Shown here piece by piece: positions 41,387 through 48,167 of a stretch of DNA of 58,876 nucleotides (position 1 is the first letter of the stretch; every line of letters begins with the position of its first letter). A program made the position numbers and the translations under genes. Under the pieces are notes generated by a model. That model did not search any database. It was not told where the DNA came from and worked only from the letters and a program-made list of their open reading frames with translations. Source of the DNA: a virus; the IMG/VR virus record IMGVR_UViG_3300017706_000666, positions 1 through 58,876 of that record; one strand, written 5' to 3'.

Positions 41387-41426
41387 GGGGGGAGGTTCGA
41401 TGTGTGTATCCTCCCCCCTTTCTTTT
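41387..41426 (+). terminator. Strong rho-independent terminator before the tRNA
   Basis: A perfect nine-pair stem GGGGGGAGG/CCTCCCCCC (41387-41395 and 41410-41418) is followed by TTTCTTTT. The tract runs right up to the first base of the tRNA gene, so the tRNA must be made by read-through or from a promoter not recognised here. Confidence 0.85.
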
Positions 41427-41500
41427 GCCTCCGTAGCTCAGTCGGATAGAGCATCTGCCTTCTAAGCAGACGGTCACAGGTTCGATTCCTGTCGGAGGTA
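41427..41500 (+). tRNA. tRNA-Arg (anticodon UCU)
   Basis: A full cloverleaf: acceptor GCCTCCG/CGGAGGT (one G-U pair), D-arm GCTC...GAGC, anticodon stem TCTGC/GCAGA with loop CTTCTAA (anticodon TCT), and T-arm ACAGG TTCGATT CCTGT. The discriminator is A, and CCA is not encoded. It reads AGA and AGG, which are frequent in the genes of this phage. A phage copy can relieve limits in a host that uses these codons less. Confidence 0.95.
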
Positions 41501-41504
41501 CTTG

Positions 41505-41701
41505 CCGCCCCCATCTAGTCCTCACGGATTAAGAACTCTACCTTGTCGGGTGAGGTGGGGCAACCAGTCAAAGAGTTTATGGTCCGCGTTGTGGGCGGGT
41601 AATGAGTAAACGCCAGAACTCTATAGATTAAATCGGGCCGTGAGGCCGAAGGACATTATCCCGTTATGGTTGCCAAAGACTGACGGCTCGGAAAGACGAG
41701 C
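41505..41701 (+). ncRNA. Candidate structured RNA downstream of tRNA-Arg
   Basis: About 200 bases without a reading frame but with many possible helices: GCCCC/GGGGC (41507-41511 with 41557-41561) stacked on CCTCAC/GTGAGG (41520-41525 with 41550-41555); AGAGTT/AACTCT (41572-41577 with 41617-41622) enclosing GGCG/CGCC; GGCC-GTGA-GGCC with a GNRA tetraloop (41636-41647); GCTCG/CGAGC (41686-41690 with 41697-41701). A long-range GGCAACC/GGTTGCC pairing (41559-41565 with 41668-41674) competes with the first stem. No known RNA family was recognised. It may be a trans-acting RNA, or a leader of the following gene. Confidence 0.45.
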
Positions 41702-41732
41702 ACTTCTTCGAACTTAAATAAACCTACTATAA

Positions 41733-42347
41733 ATGAACATCTTTCAAGAGACATGGGATGAATACCTGAAGGTCATCAAGCATCCACATGAAGACAACAG
41801 GAAGAGACACAACGTTGAGTGCAGAGCCGCCTTCACAAATGCATGCACTCATTTCTTTCACAACGATGACATATCGGCACTATGGAAAAAAGACAGGACC
41901 ACAGTGTATCACTACATTAGCAGTCATGAAACATACTATCGTTACAGCAAGGACTACAGGGAGTGGTTCAATGCCGCAACGGATGTCGTTTCAAGGAAGG
42001 TAGAGGATGTTGACTTGAATTACTTAAACGAGCAAGCCAAGAATAAATTAGGAGCCCATGAGCAAATTGATAGCATCCAAGGAACAATCAAAGTCCTCCA
42101 AAACGTCCTCAGTAAAATCCAAAACTCCGTACGAAGAGGTAAATCATCCAAGCCACTACCGAACCGGGGGCAAGGAGGTGTACCAAATGATGAAGGACAT
42201 TTGGGGAGTAGACTTATACATCGCCTTCTGCGAGATGAACAGCTTCAAGTATCGGATGAGGGCGGGCAAGAAGCAAGGCCAGACGATGGAGAAGGACATG
42301 CAGAAAGCACGGTGGTACGAGGACCAAGTAATGGCGTTGAGGAATGA
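41733..42347 (+). CDS. DnaA domain IV-like HTH protein (long overlapping C-terminus)
   Basis: 204 residues. The N-terminal part has RHNVECRAAFTNACTHFF, then a helix-turn-helix ISALWKKDRTTVYHYI (47-62) of the DnaA domain IV kind (D/H-x-TV-x-H). A helical region follows to about residue 135. The last 70 residues (PNRGQGGVPNDEGHLGS onwards) look non-native and lie wholly over the DUF3310 gene in another frame. Its stop forms an ATGA overlap with the primase start at 42344. Probably a replication or transcription regulator that binds DNA or the host replisome. Confidence 0.6.
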   Translation: MNIFQETWDEYLKVIKHPHEDNRKRHNVECRAAFTNACTHFFHNDDISALWKKDRTTVYHYISSHETYYRYSKDYREWFNAATDVVSRKVEDVDLNYLNEQAKNKLGAHEQIDSIQGTIKVLQNVLSKIQNSVRRGKSSKPLPNRGQGGVPNDEGHLGSRLIHRLLRDEQLQVSDEGGQEARPDDGEGHAESTVVRGPSNGVEE

Positions 42348-42435
42348 AGGACAAGAAGGTAACCATCTACCCAACCATCTATCGCACACAGGAGGCAGTA
42401 GTAACAACGTTAGATACGGTTCTAACGAGGATTAA
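42058..42435 (+). CDS. DUF3310-family protein (possible nucleotide kinase)
   Basis: 125 residues. The signature VNHPSHYRTGGKEVYQMM (28-45), then IAFCEMNSFKYRMRAGKK and DMQKARWYEDQVM, is that of DUF3310 proteins, which include the T7 gp1.7 nucleotide kinase and staphylococcal phage relatives. It would affect nucleotide pools or sensitivity to toxic nucleotides. It overlaps the HTH gene upstream by 290 bases and the primase downstream by 92 bases, each in a different frame; the last 25 residues appear to be run-on sequence inside the primase start. Confidence 0.7.
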   Translation: MSKLIASKEQSKSSKTSSVKSKTPYEEVNHPSHYRTGGKEVYQMMKDIWGVDLYIAFCEMNSFKYRMRAGKKQGQTMEKDMQKARWYEDQVMALRNEGQEGNHLPNHLSHTGGSSNNVRYGSNED

Positions 42436-44140
42436 ACAGGGCAGGAGTAAAGAGCAGGTCACCAACGTTAGAGACGGTGACAAAACCGCCAAGCAAAAAC
42501 TACCAGCGGTATGTTTTAGTGGCATATTCAGGGACGGCAAACGAAACGATGATGCGTTGATGTATCACAGTGGTCTTGTTGTCCTAGATTTTGACCATGT
42601 TGATGTTGACCGGACCAAGAAGGCACTTACCGCAAACAAATACATTGCCGCTTGCTGGGTGTCGCCAAGTGGTGATGGAGTAAAGGCTCTAGTTGAGGTC
42701 ACGAACACGGAGAAACACCGTGAGCATTACCGCTCTCTTAAGAAGTACTTCGACGAGCAGTATGGGCTTGAGCTAGATAGCACTGGCGAGAATGAGTCGA
42801 GGGCTTGCTTTGAGAGCTTCGACCCTGAGCTTGTATTCAAAACAGACTACGAGAGATACGGAGGCATGCTTTCGGAACGGTCTGAACAACAGGAGATAAA
42901 GGATATCGGTGAGAAGACGGACTACATGAAGGTAAACATTGCCTCCATGATGATTCGTAAAGCAGAGGAGGGGGAGAAGCACAACGTGCTAGTCAAAGCG
43001 GCAACCCTGCTCGGAGGATTTGTAGCGTCCGGTATCGTCGAGGAGTCTGTTGCCTTCTGGGTTCTGGAAAGAGAGATTGCGAAGAGAGATGTGCGTGACT
43101 TGGATGCCGCAAAGAAGAGCATTAGGGAAGGCATTGAGAACGGGAAGAAGCTACCCATATCAGAGGTCCTCAACAACGAAGACCGCATCCGGAGGGAGAT
43201 GAAGTTGACCGATGGAGACATGAGCTTTGTCTCTAGCGACAACGTTGACTACGATTGGATAGAGCGGTACGTGGCAGGGGATATACCTGTCGGCCTATCG
43301 ACTGGCAACGAGTATCTCGACAACAACTTTGTTTTCAAGAAGGAGTTTGTCATGATAAATGGGCACAGCAACATTGGCAAGACGACCTTCGCTTTGTGGA
43401 TGATGGTCGCCAGCTCAATCAATCACAACTGGAGGTGGGTCATCTATTCAAGTGAGAACCGCACCGCCGCCATCAAAATGAAGCTGATGACGTTTGCGTT
43501 GAACAAGCAGATTGGCATTACCACATATCAAGAAAGAAAGAAGGCGCGTGAATGGGTGGAGAAGCACTTCGTTGTGATTGACAACAGTCAGGTGTATAGC
43601 TACACAGACATCATACTTTTTTGTGAGAAGATTCACAGGCAAAATCCTATCGACGGTCTCTTCATTGACCCGTACAATAGCCTGAAGATTGAGATGTCCG
43701 CTGGCCGTGGCGTTGGTGTTCACGAATACCACTACGAGGCCGCCAGTGAGTTCTTGACCTTCAGTAACAATCTTGACATTGCCGTGTGGGTCAACGCTCA
43801 CAGTGTAACTGAGTCTCAACGACGCAAGGGGGACGACGGCCTACCCATCGCGCCCTTCGCAGAGGACACGGAGCACGGAGGCAAGTGGGTCAACAGAAGT
43901 GATTGCTTCATAACCCTTCACCGAAAAATCCAAAGCCCCGACCCGCTACAGAGAAGGAGTATTGAGATGCATGTAAGGAAAGTAAGGGAGACTGATACTG
44001 GTGGGAAGCCAACGCCTTACGGGGAGCCTTTGATGTTTGAATTCAATAGCACACAGAGCGGATATATGATGATGAAACCAAATACAAAACTGTTCACAAG
44101 CCTTGGTGAACAACTTGTTGGCAAACAAACCTCCCTTTGA
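42344..44140 (+). CDS. Primase-helicase (BT4734-like primase domain plus DnaB/RecA helicase)
   Basis: 598 residues. The N-terminal part matches the BT4734-like (VirE N-terminal) domain of Bacteroidota elements: KQKLPAVCFSGIFRDGKR, then LVVLDFDHVD (78-87) and WVSPSGDGVKALVEV (105-119), a primase-polymerase-like core. The C-terminal half is a RecA-fold helicase with Walker A GHSNIGKTT (340-348), Walker B GLFIDPYN (438-445) and a VWVNAHS sensor strand. It would prime and unwind phage DNA for the host polymerase. The start is set by ATGA overlap with the HTH gene stop. Confidence 0.85.
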   Translation: MKDKKVTIYPTIYRTQEAVVTTLDTVLTRIKQGRSKEQVTNVRDGDKTAKQKLPAVCFSGIFRDGKRNDDALMYHSGLVVLDFDHVDVDRTKKALTANKYIAACWVSPSGDGVKALVEVTNTEKHREHYRSLKKYFDEQYGLELDSTGENESRACFESFDPELVFKTDYERYGGMLSERSEQQEIKDIGEKTDYMKVNIASMMIRKAEEGEKHNVLVKAATLLGGFVASGIVEESVAFWVLEREIAKRDVRDLDAAKKSIREGIENGKKLPISEVLNNEDRIRREMKLTDGDMSFVSSDNVDYDWIERYVAGDIPVGLSTGNEYLDNNFVFKKEFVMINGHSNIGKTTFALWMMVASSINHNWRWVIYSSENRTAAIKMKLMTFALNKQIGITTYQERKKAREWVEKHFVVIDNSQVYSYTDIILFCEKIHRQNPIDGLFIDPYNSLKIEMSAGRGVGVHEYHYEAASEFLTFSNNLDIAVWVNAHSVTESQRRKGDDGLPIAPFAEDTEHGGKWVNRSDCFITLHRKIQSPDPLQRRSIEMHVRKVRETDTGGKPTPYGEPLMFEFNSTQSGYMMMKPNTKLFTSLGEQLVGKQTSL

Positions 44141-44154
44141 ATGTAAATTGTAAA

Positions 44155-44637
44155 ATGACAAAGCGATACAAAAAGAATCTAACTCGACCACACAAGTCGA
44201 AGAAGAGAAACCTGAGTAGGGGTCGCATTCAAATGAAGTCTACTCTTGAAACGTATTGCTTTGACCAGTTGAAGGCGGCCAAGTTGGACTTCCGATATGA
44301 GCCAGAGACGTTTGAATTGGTCGAGTCATTTAGGTATGAGGGCACATACCACAAGTCTTCAAAGGGTAAGGACGTGATGACAGATGCCACCAATCGGGTG
44401 GTACTGCCAATCAAATACACCCCGGACTTTGTCAGTCATGAGCACAAGTTCATCATTGAAACAAAGGGTTACGTGCCATCACAACACACGTTTCCGTTGA
44501 GATGGAAGCTGTTCCTCCACTACCTGAGAGATAATAACATGGACGACTACATGTTGTTCATTCCAAAAAATAAGAAGCAAGTCGATGAAACGATTCGCAT
44601 AATCAAAAAACACCTCGATGGACAAGGAGAAACTTAG
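44155..44637 (+). CDS. PD-(D/E)XK endonuclease (resolvase-like)
   Basis: 160 residues from the ATG at 44155 (a TTG at 44137 would overlap the primase stop). The basic N-terminus is followed by MKSTLETYCFDQLKAAKLDF (27-46), YTPDFV (88-93), FIIETKGYV (99-107) and a C-terminal helix. E32, D91, E102 and K104 fit the PD-(D/E)XK active site. This order is that of phage endonuclease I or DUF1064-type nucleases, which resolve branched DNA or degrade host DNA. It lies directly after the helicase. Confidence 0.75.
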   Translation: MTKRYKKNLTRPHKSKKRNLSRGRIQMKSTLETYCFDQLKAAKLDFRYEPETFELVESFRYEGTYHKSSKGKDVMTDATNRVVLPIKYTPDFVSHEHKFIIETKGYVPSQHTFPLRWKLFLHYLRDNNMDDYMLFIPKNKKQVDETIRIIKKHLDGQGET

Positions 44638-44839
44638 TAGGTTGTACAGCTTCTCCACAACAGAAATACAGAAGCTGACCACCTTGCTCTATGAAGAGCT
44701 ACATGACGACAAGGGCAGCCCCAAGAACGAATGGGAGCCGATGTTGAACGACGTAAGGAAGTACAAGCGCCTTATTATTCTTGAATTGGAAGCAATGAAG
44801 AACGCTTTAAAAGAGTACATAGAAACCACTGATGCCTAG
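44618..44839 (+). CDS. Unknown small helical protein
   Basis: 73 residues, almost all helix (SFSTTEIQKLTTLLYEELHD, then KYKRLIILELEAMKNALKEY). It overlaps the nuclease genes on both sides (20 and 8 bases), so it is made with them and may be a partner of one. No family was recognised. Confidence 0.6.
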   Translation: MDKEKLSRLYSFSTTEIQKLTTLLYEELHDDKGSPKNEWEPMLNDVRKYKRLIILELEAMKNALKEYIETTDA

Positions 44840-45416
44840 TAGTTTCGTAAAAGACCGTGAGTTTGGCAAGCGTGTAGAGGTTGCGTGGCTTAGGTTTATG
44901 CAAGGCATTACTGGCAGAGACTATGAGCAGTCCGAAGGCTTGGTTGCTGGGTGGGATATTCATGACCTCACGCAGGACCATTACTACGAAGTTAAGTGGG
45001 ACACAAAATCCTGTGCAGTATGGTCGTCGTATGGCTCGGAAAGAAAACCAACCGGGAACCTGTTCATTGAGTACGTAAACCCAAGCAACGAAAAGGAAAC
45101 GGGAATCTGTGTCTCTACATCTAAGTACTGGGTGTACGTTGTAAAGTATTCTCCAGACGTTTTGGTGGAGGAGTCTAGATTCGGTGAGTACAAAGCCATT
45201 GCTCATCTGTTTAACAGGGAGAAGCTGTTGGAGTTCTGTCAATCGCAGAATCTAAACACTCGTGACACGAAGAGAGATGTTGAGAAAGGCAAATCAGCAA
45301 ACGCTCGCGGTTGGATTCTGCCATGGAGTACTATAAACAATGCCAAAAAACAGAGCGGGTGGCTGTCTGATTACGACATCTCTGATTACCTTTCTGTTCC
45401 GATTTTAACTAAATGA
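44832..45416 (+). CDS. PD-(D/E)XK-like nuclease candidate
   Basis: 194 residues. The core strand pair AGWDIHDLTQDHYYEVKWDT (39-58) gives D42, E53 and K55 in the PD-(D/E)XK arrangement, followed by NLFIEYVNPSNEKETGICVS and a KYWVYVV strand as in a family of phage and restriction-like nucleases. It may cut host DNA or process replication intermediates. The stop overlaps the next HTH gene (ATGA at 45413). Confidence 0.65.
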   Translation: MPSSFVKDREFGKRVEVAWLRFMQGITGRDYEQSEGLVAGWDIHDLTQDHYYEVKWDTKSCAVWSSYGSERKPTGNLFIEYVNPSNEKETGICVSTSKYWVYVVKYSPDVLVEESRFGEYKAIAHLFNREKLLEFCQSQNLNTRDTKRDVEKGKSANARGWILPWSTINNAKKQSGWLSDYDISDYLSVPILTK

Positions 45417-45928
45417 GCAATACAATAAACAAGGAGTTTCAAATGCTCCAGCTGGCCGTTGAGAGCATCATGGACTCAACCCTGATTACCACGTGCAGGA
45501 AGCGTCCACACATAAACGCACGTATGATTTTCTCCAAGATTCTTTTGGACAAGGGGCACACCACCACGTCAATAGGAAAGTATCTAGGTAAGAGTCATTG
45601 CACTGTCGTCCATTACAAGCAAAGATTCGACGGGTACATCATGAATGACAAGCGCCTCAAAGAATCTTACGAGCATGCTAAGGCTGTTTATTACGGCAGC
45701 TTTGACCCCGTCTACGACATGGATAAGGCTCAGCTCAAGCATGAGATTTTTAATCTGAGAAACAAGGTCCAGAAAACAGAGGAGAAGATGGAGCAGATTA
45801 AGAAGCAGTACGCTTGGAAGGCTGAGTTCATGGGCATACAGGAGTTGCTTTACCAGAAGGTTCCAAAGGGGCACGAAAAAGGCGTTCAACAAGCACTAAA
45901 TAGATACTTAAATGGCATACACTATTGA
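45413..45928 (+). CDS. DnaA domain IV-like protein with coiled-coil tail
   Basis: 171 residues. Residues 32-70 are the clearest DnaA domain IV match of this phage: HINARMIFSKILLDKGHTTT followed by SIGKYLGKSHCTVVHYKQ, i.e. the helix-turn-helix with the H-x-TV-x-H signature that reads DnaA boxes. The domain is followed by a coiled coil (about 103-135) and a short C-terminal domain. No AAA+ domain is present. It could mark the phage origin or imitate host DnaA. Coupled to the nuclease gene upstream and overlapping the next gene by 17 bases. Confidence 0.7.
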   Translation: MSNTINKEFQMLQLAVESIMDSTLITTCRKRPHINARMIFSKILLDKGHTTTSIGKYLGKSHCTVVHYKQRFDGYIMNDKRLKESYEHAKAVYYGSFDPVYDMDKAQLKHEIFNLRNKVQKTEEKMEQIKKQYAWKAEFMGIQELLYQKVPKGHEKGVQQALNRYLNGIHY

Positions 45929-46148
45929 TGACGTAGATAAGATTGCAGCGTTTACTACGTGGACTAACAAGCAAAAGATGGACCAGCTCCTAAAAATGGA
46001 CTGCACACTTTACTGCACACTTGGAACAGATTCAACCAAGGCGGACAGGGATTCCGTAAGGAAGGACTCCAGAAGGATTTACAAAGCAATCAAAACCTTT
46101 GACCCCCAGCAGGGACAGATGTTTTTAAACGTAATGGATTTGAAATGA
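45912..46148 (+). CDS. Small conserved phage protein, unknown function
   Basis: 78 residues. The sequence KIAAFTTWTNKQKMDQLLKM followed by CTLYCTLGTDSTKADRD and SRRIYKAIKTFDPQQG has a pattern I associate with a small protein widespread in marine phages (W-.-KvD-LL-iD--mYt-LG-dSt). No activity is known. It overlaps its upstream neighbour by 17 bases and the next start by ATGA. Confidence 0.6.
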   Translation: MAYTIDDVDKIAAFTTWTNKQKMDQLLKMDCTLYCTLGTDSTKADRDSVRKDSRRIYKAIKTFDPQQGQMFLNVMDLK

Positions 46149-46438
46149 ACGTTCAACCAACCAAAGAATTTATAGCTGGTCTCAATAAGTTTAAAAGAGA
46201 CTACCTTGTTGAAGTGCTGGCTGACAACGACGCTTTACTAGCTGATGGATTTGAAGAAGCCCTGATTGGTCATACCCAAGGGGGTAATGTCGTTGCAGTG
46301 TACGACTACGACACTTGTGTTTCTATCTTGATACACAGGGACGGCATGACGATTGAGGATGCGGTTGAGTTCATGGAGTATAACGTGGTGGGCTCATACG
46401 TCGGGGACAAGACCCCCGTCTTCATCTCTTATGGTTGA
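46145..46438 (+). CDS. Small conserved phage protein, unknown function
   Basis: 97 residues. The C-terminal half (VVAVYDYDTCVSILIHRDG, MTIEDAVEFMEYNVVGSYVG, KTPVFI) follows a pattern common in many phages, A-YDY-kcv-iL---gMs-eeA-e--eyNv-gayvGe-TP-f, of unknown function. The N-terminal half is helical. It is coupled by ATGA to the preceding gene and overlaps the next by 8 bases. Confidence 0.65.
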   Translation: MNVQPTKEFIAGLNKFKRDYLVEVLADNDALLADGFEEALIGHTQGGNVVAVYDYDTCVSILIHRDGMTIEDAVEFMEYNVVGSYVGDKTPVFISYG

Positions 46439-46916
46439 GATATCGGTGACACCGCGCATGATTATTCGTGCCGAGAAACGTGCCGAGAAAATGGGTGCGT
46501 TAAACAATAGTATCACTGAGGGTGAAGCAAACCTAGAGGCTTTCATTGCAGAGCAGGCGTTGTCAAAGCACCTGAAGCAGAAACTTGAAGACACCTACAA
46601 CTATGACTTGTTCTGGGCACCGAAGGGTCGTGTCCTTACAGCTGACATCAAAACCAAGCGTAGAACCAAGCCGCCGTCGCCTTACTTTGATTGCCACATC
46701 GCAGACACCAGCCTGCATCAGGACTGTGAGACGTACATCTTTGCGTCGATTGTCAGGACAAAAGAAACCTTCAGGGTTTGGGCGCTAGGGTGGATAACCA
46801 AAGATGCATTCCTGAAGAAGGCGAAGCGTGTATTCAAAGGAGACAGAGATGGTGACTTTGTTGAGCACGTTGATGCATACAAGTGCAAGGTGTCAGACCT
46901 TTCGAGGATGCCATAA
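46431..46916 (+). CDS. PD-(D/E)XK-superfamily nuclease candidate
   Basis: 161 residues from the ATG at 46431. It has GALNNSITEGEANLEAFIAE (22-41) and then YDLFWAPKGRVLTADIKTK (58-76), giving E41, D72 and K74 of a nuclease core, followed by a FDCHIAD strand and FRVWALGWITKDAF. This combination recurs in phage proteins of restriction-endonuclease fold. It is the last gene of the replication transcript. It may degrade host DNA or trim phage ends; activity is inferred. Confidence 0.6.
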   Translation: MVEISVTPRMIIRAEKRAEKMGALNNSITEGEANLEAFIAEQALSKHLKQKLEDTYNYDLFWAPKGRVLTADIKTKRRTKPPSPYFDCHIADTSLHQDCETYIFASIVRTKETFRVWALGWITKDAFLKKAKRVFKGDRDGDFVEHVDAYKCKVSDLSRMP

Positions 46917-46926
46917 TTTTGCTTTC

Positions 46927-46977
46927 GTTAACATGTCTGGCACAATATCCCAGACCTCGTGGCGTTTTAGATGTGAA
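46927..46977 (+). promoter_or_regulatory. Early promoter-like element, copy 9
   Basis: GTTAACATGTCT, GCACAATA (46940-46947), then GCGTTTTAGATGTGAA ending at 46977. The two upstream parts are closer together than in copies 3-5. It lies 71 bases before the ATG at 47049. Confidence 0.6.
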
Positions 46978-47048
46978 GCCCGGCAACGGGAAGTTCTTTG
47001 ACTTACTGGATACGCATAATCAGCAGACACTCAAAAACACACATCATT

Positions 47049-47510
47049 ATGAGTAATTCTAAATCCCAACCCAAGTCACGGTTCTGTGACGTCACTAGCT
47101 CTATCAACATCCGGCAGGCTCCTACCCATGGAGAGATGCTTGAGAAAGTGGAGGAAATCAAGAACTACATTAAGGCCGGTGATGACGTTCCGTTGTACCG
47201 CCGCCTTTTGGACCTTGAGTTCCGTAAGCAAGAGCTGGAGCAGTTCGCCGTGGTCCACCTGCATGCTGTGAAAATGCTGGAGGACCTGTACGGCTTGCTC
47301 ATGGAGAGAGAGCTAATTTGTGACAACGACGACCTGAAGAGGGGCAAGATGTCTGAGCAACAGCTCGAAAAGGCAGAGCATCTGTCGTCTCTCCTTGGCG
47401 ACTTCCCCGACGAGGTCGGGTTGCAACGAATCAAGGAGATTCATGACCGGTGGTGCAAGGAGGAGATTGAGGAGACGGTAAAGCGCCATGAGAAAAAGGC
47501 TTGGCTCTAA
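47049..47510 (+). CDS. Unknown helical protein, last gene of the plus-strand block
   Basis: 153 residues from the ATG at 47049, chosen after promoter copy 9. Apart from a polar start it is one long series of charged helices (EMLEKVEEIKNYIKAGDDVP, LLDLEFRKQELEQFAVVHLH, IEETVKRHEKKAWL). It has its own promoter and ends before a two-way terminator. No family was recognised; a structural or regulatory role late in the early programme is possible. Confidence 0.6.
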   Translation: MSNSKSQPKSRFCDVTSSINIRQAPTHGEMLEKVEEIKNYIKAGDDVPLYRRLLDLEFRKQELEQFAVVHLHAVKMLEDLYGLLMERELICDNDDLKRGKMSEQQLEKAEHLSSLLGDFPDEVGLQRIKEIHDRWCKEEIEETVKRHEKKAWL

Positions 47511-47545
47511 TCTCTAAGCCCTCCCCGGCTAACACCTATTCAGAA

Positions 47546-47575
47546 ACCCTCACCCTAACCGGTGGGGGTTTTTAC
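47546..47575. terminator. Bidirectional rho-independent terminator
   Basis: AAACCCTCACC (47546-47556) pairs with GGTGGGGGTTT (47563-47573), with TTTTT on the plus strand and AAA-derived Ts on the minus strand. It lies between the convergent ends of the early block (stop at 47510) and the late block (stop at 47596). Confidence 0.8.
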
Positions 47576-47595
47576 TTTCTGGTCTTCTCGATTGT

Positions 47596-47730
47596 TTAGC
47601 CACTACAAGACTCGCAGTCCTCTGGCTTCTCAATGTTGCAGGTGATTTCACCAGATTCAATTTTTGCTTCTGACTCCTTGAGTTTCTTAGGGTCGAGAAA
47701 GCTGATGTCAAAATCTTCTTCGGGTCTCAT
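47596..47730 (-). CDS. 44-residue protein at the end of the lysis group
   Basis: A short frame whose ATG at 47730 overlaps the holin stop (ATGA, 47727-47730). The product is acidic (MRPEEDFDISFLDPKKLK start) and ends in a cysteine cluster (CNIEKPEDCESCSG). The overlap and its position as last gene before the terminator support translation. The three Cys could bind a metal or form disulphides. It has no signal peptide or membrane segment, so it is not an obvious spanin. Function unknown. Confidence 0.55.
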   Translation of the reverse strand: MRPEEDFDISFLDPKKLKESEAKIESGEITCNIEKPEDCESCSG

Positions 47731-48167
47731 CTCTTCTTGGATTTTTCAATAGTTCGCCCTGCAAAGTAAGCACCAAATGAGGTAAGCATAAGTATCTCAA
47801 GCAGAGAAACATAGCTGTCCTTTACATTGAACGGTAGGTTGTCCATTGAGTCCAGCACCATTGTCACAACGAACATTCCCATGAGCGCAATGAGAGTCAC
47901 CGGACGGATGTACTTAGCCAGCTTCACGTCGCTACCCATGTCAGCCTTCCAACGCTCAGTCACGTTGTTCTGGTAGGCAATCTCTGCATCGACACGTGCC
48001 TTAGCCTCCTCAGGGGAGACGTTCGGTTCCTTGTCAAGCAGGTTCTTTACCATGCCGAGTGCCCCGCTATCTGGAAGCAAGTCACCCACCGTATCCAGCA
48101 CGTTGGGCGCGGCTTTAGCAAGCCAACGACCTAGCCCGGTGTCTTTGATTTTCTTTTTCTCAGCCAT
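47727..48167 (-). CDS. Holin (3TM gene-transfer-agent type)
   Basis: 146 residues from the ATG at 48167; a longer frame would run back into the neighbouring gene. After a helical cytoplasmic part (RWLAKAAPNVLDTVGDLLPD) come the phrase ERWKADMGSD and the transmembrane helices RPVTLIALMGMFVVTMVLDS (88-107) and VSLLEILMLTSFGAYFAG (120-137), ending in a basic tail. The W-AD--SD ... iRP order is that of the holin family named after gene transfer agents. It makes the membrane lesion that triggers lysis. The lysis enzyme candidate is directly upstream. Confidence 0.75.
   Translation of the reverse strand: MAEKKKIKDTGLGRWLAKAAPNVLDTVGDLLPDSGALGMVKNLLDKEPNVSPEEAKARVDAEIAYQNNVTERWKADMGSDVKLAKYIRPVTLIALMGMFVVTMVLDSMDNLPFNVKDSYVSLLEILMLTSFGAYFAGRTIEKSKKR

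Noticed and set aside
41427-41500. tRNA as a prophage attachment site
   Set aside because: No integrase or excisionase gene was recognised and no partial tRNA copy was seen elsewhere in the circle.
41319-41525. Minus-strand frame of 68 residues containing GIEPVTVCLEGRCSIRLSYGG
   Set aside because: It is the antisense of the tRNA-Arg gene. This phrase is a well-known false protein that arises from the reverse strand of tRNAs.
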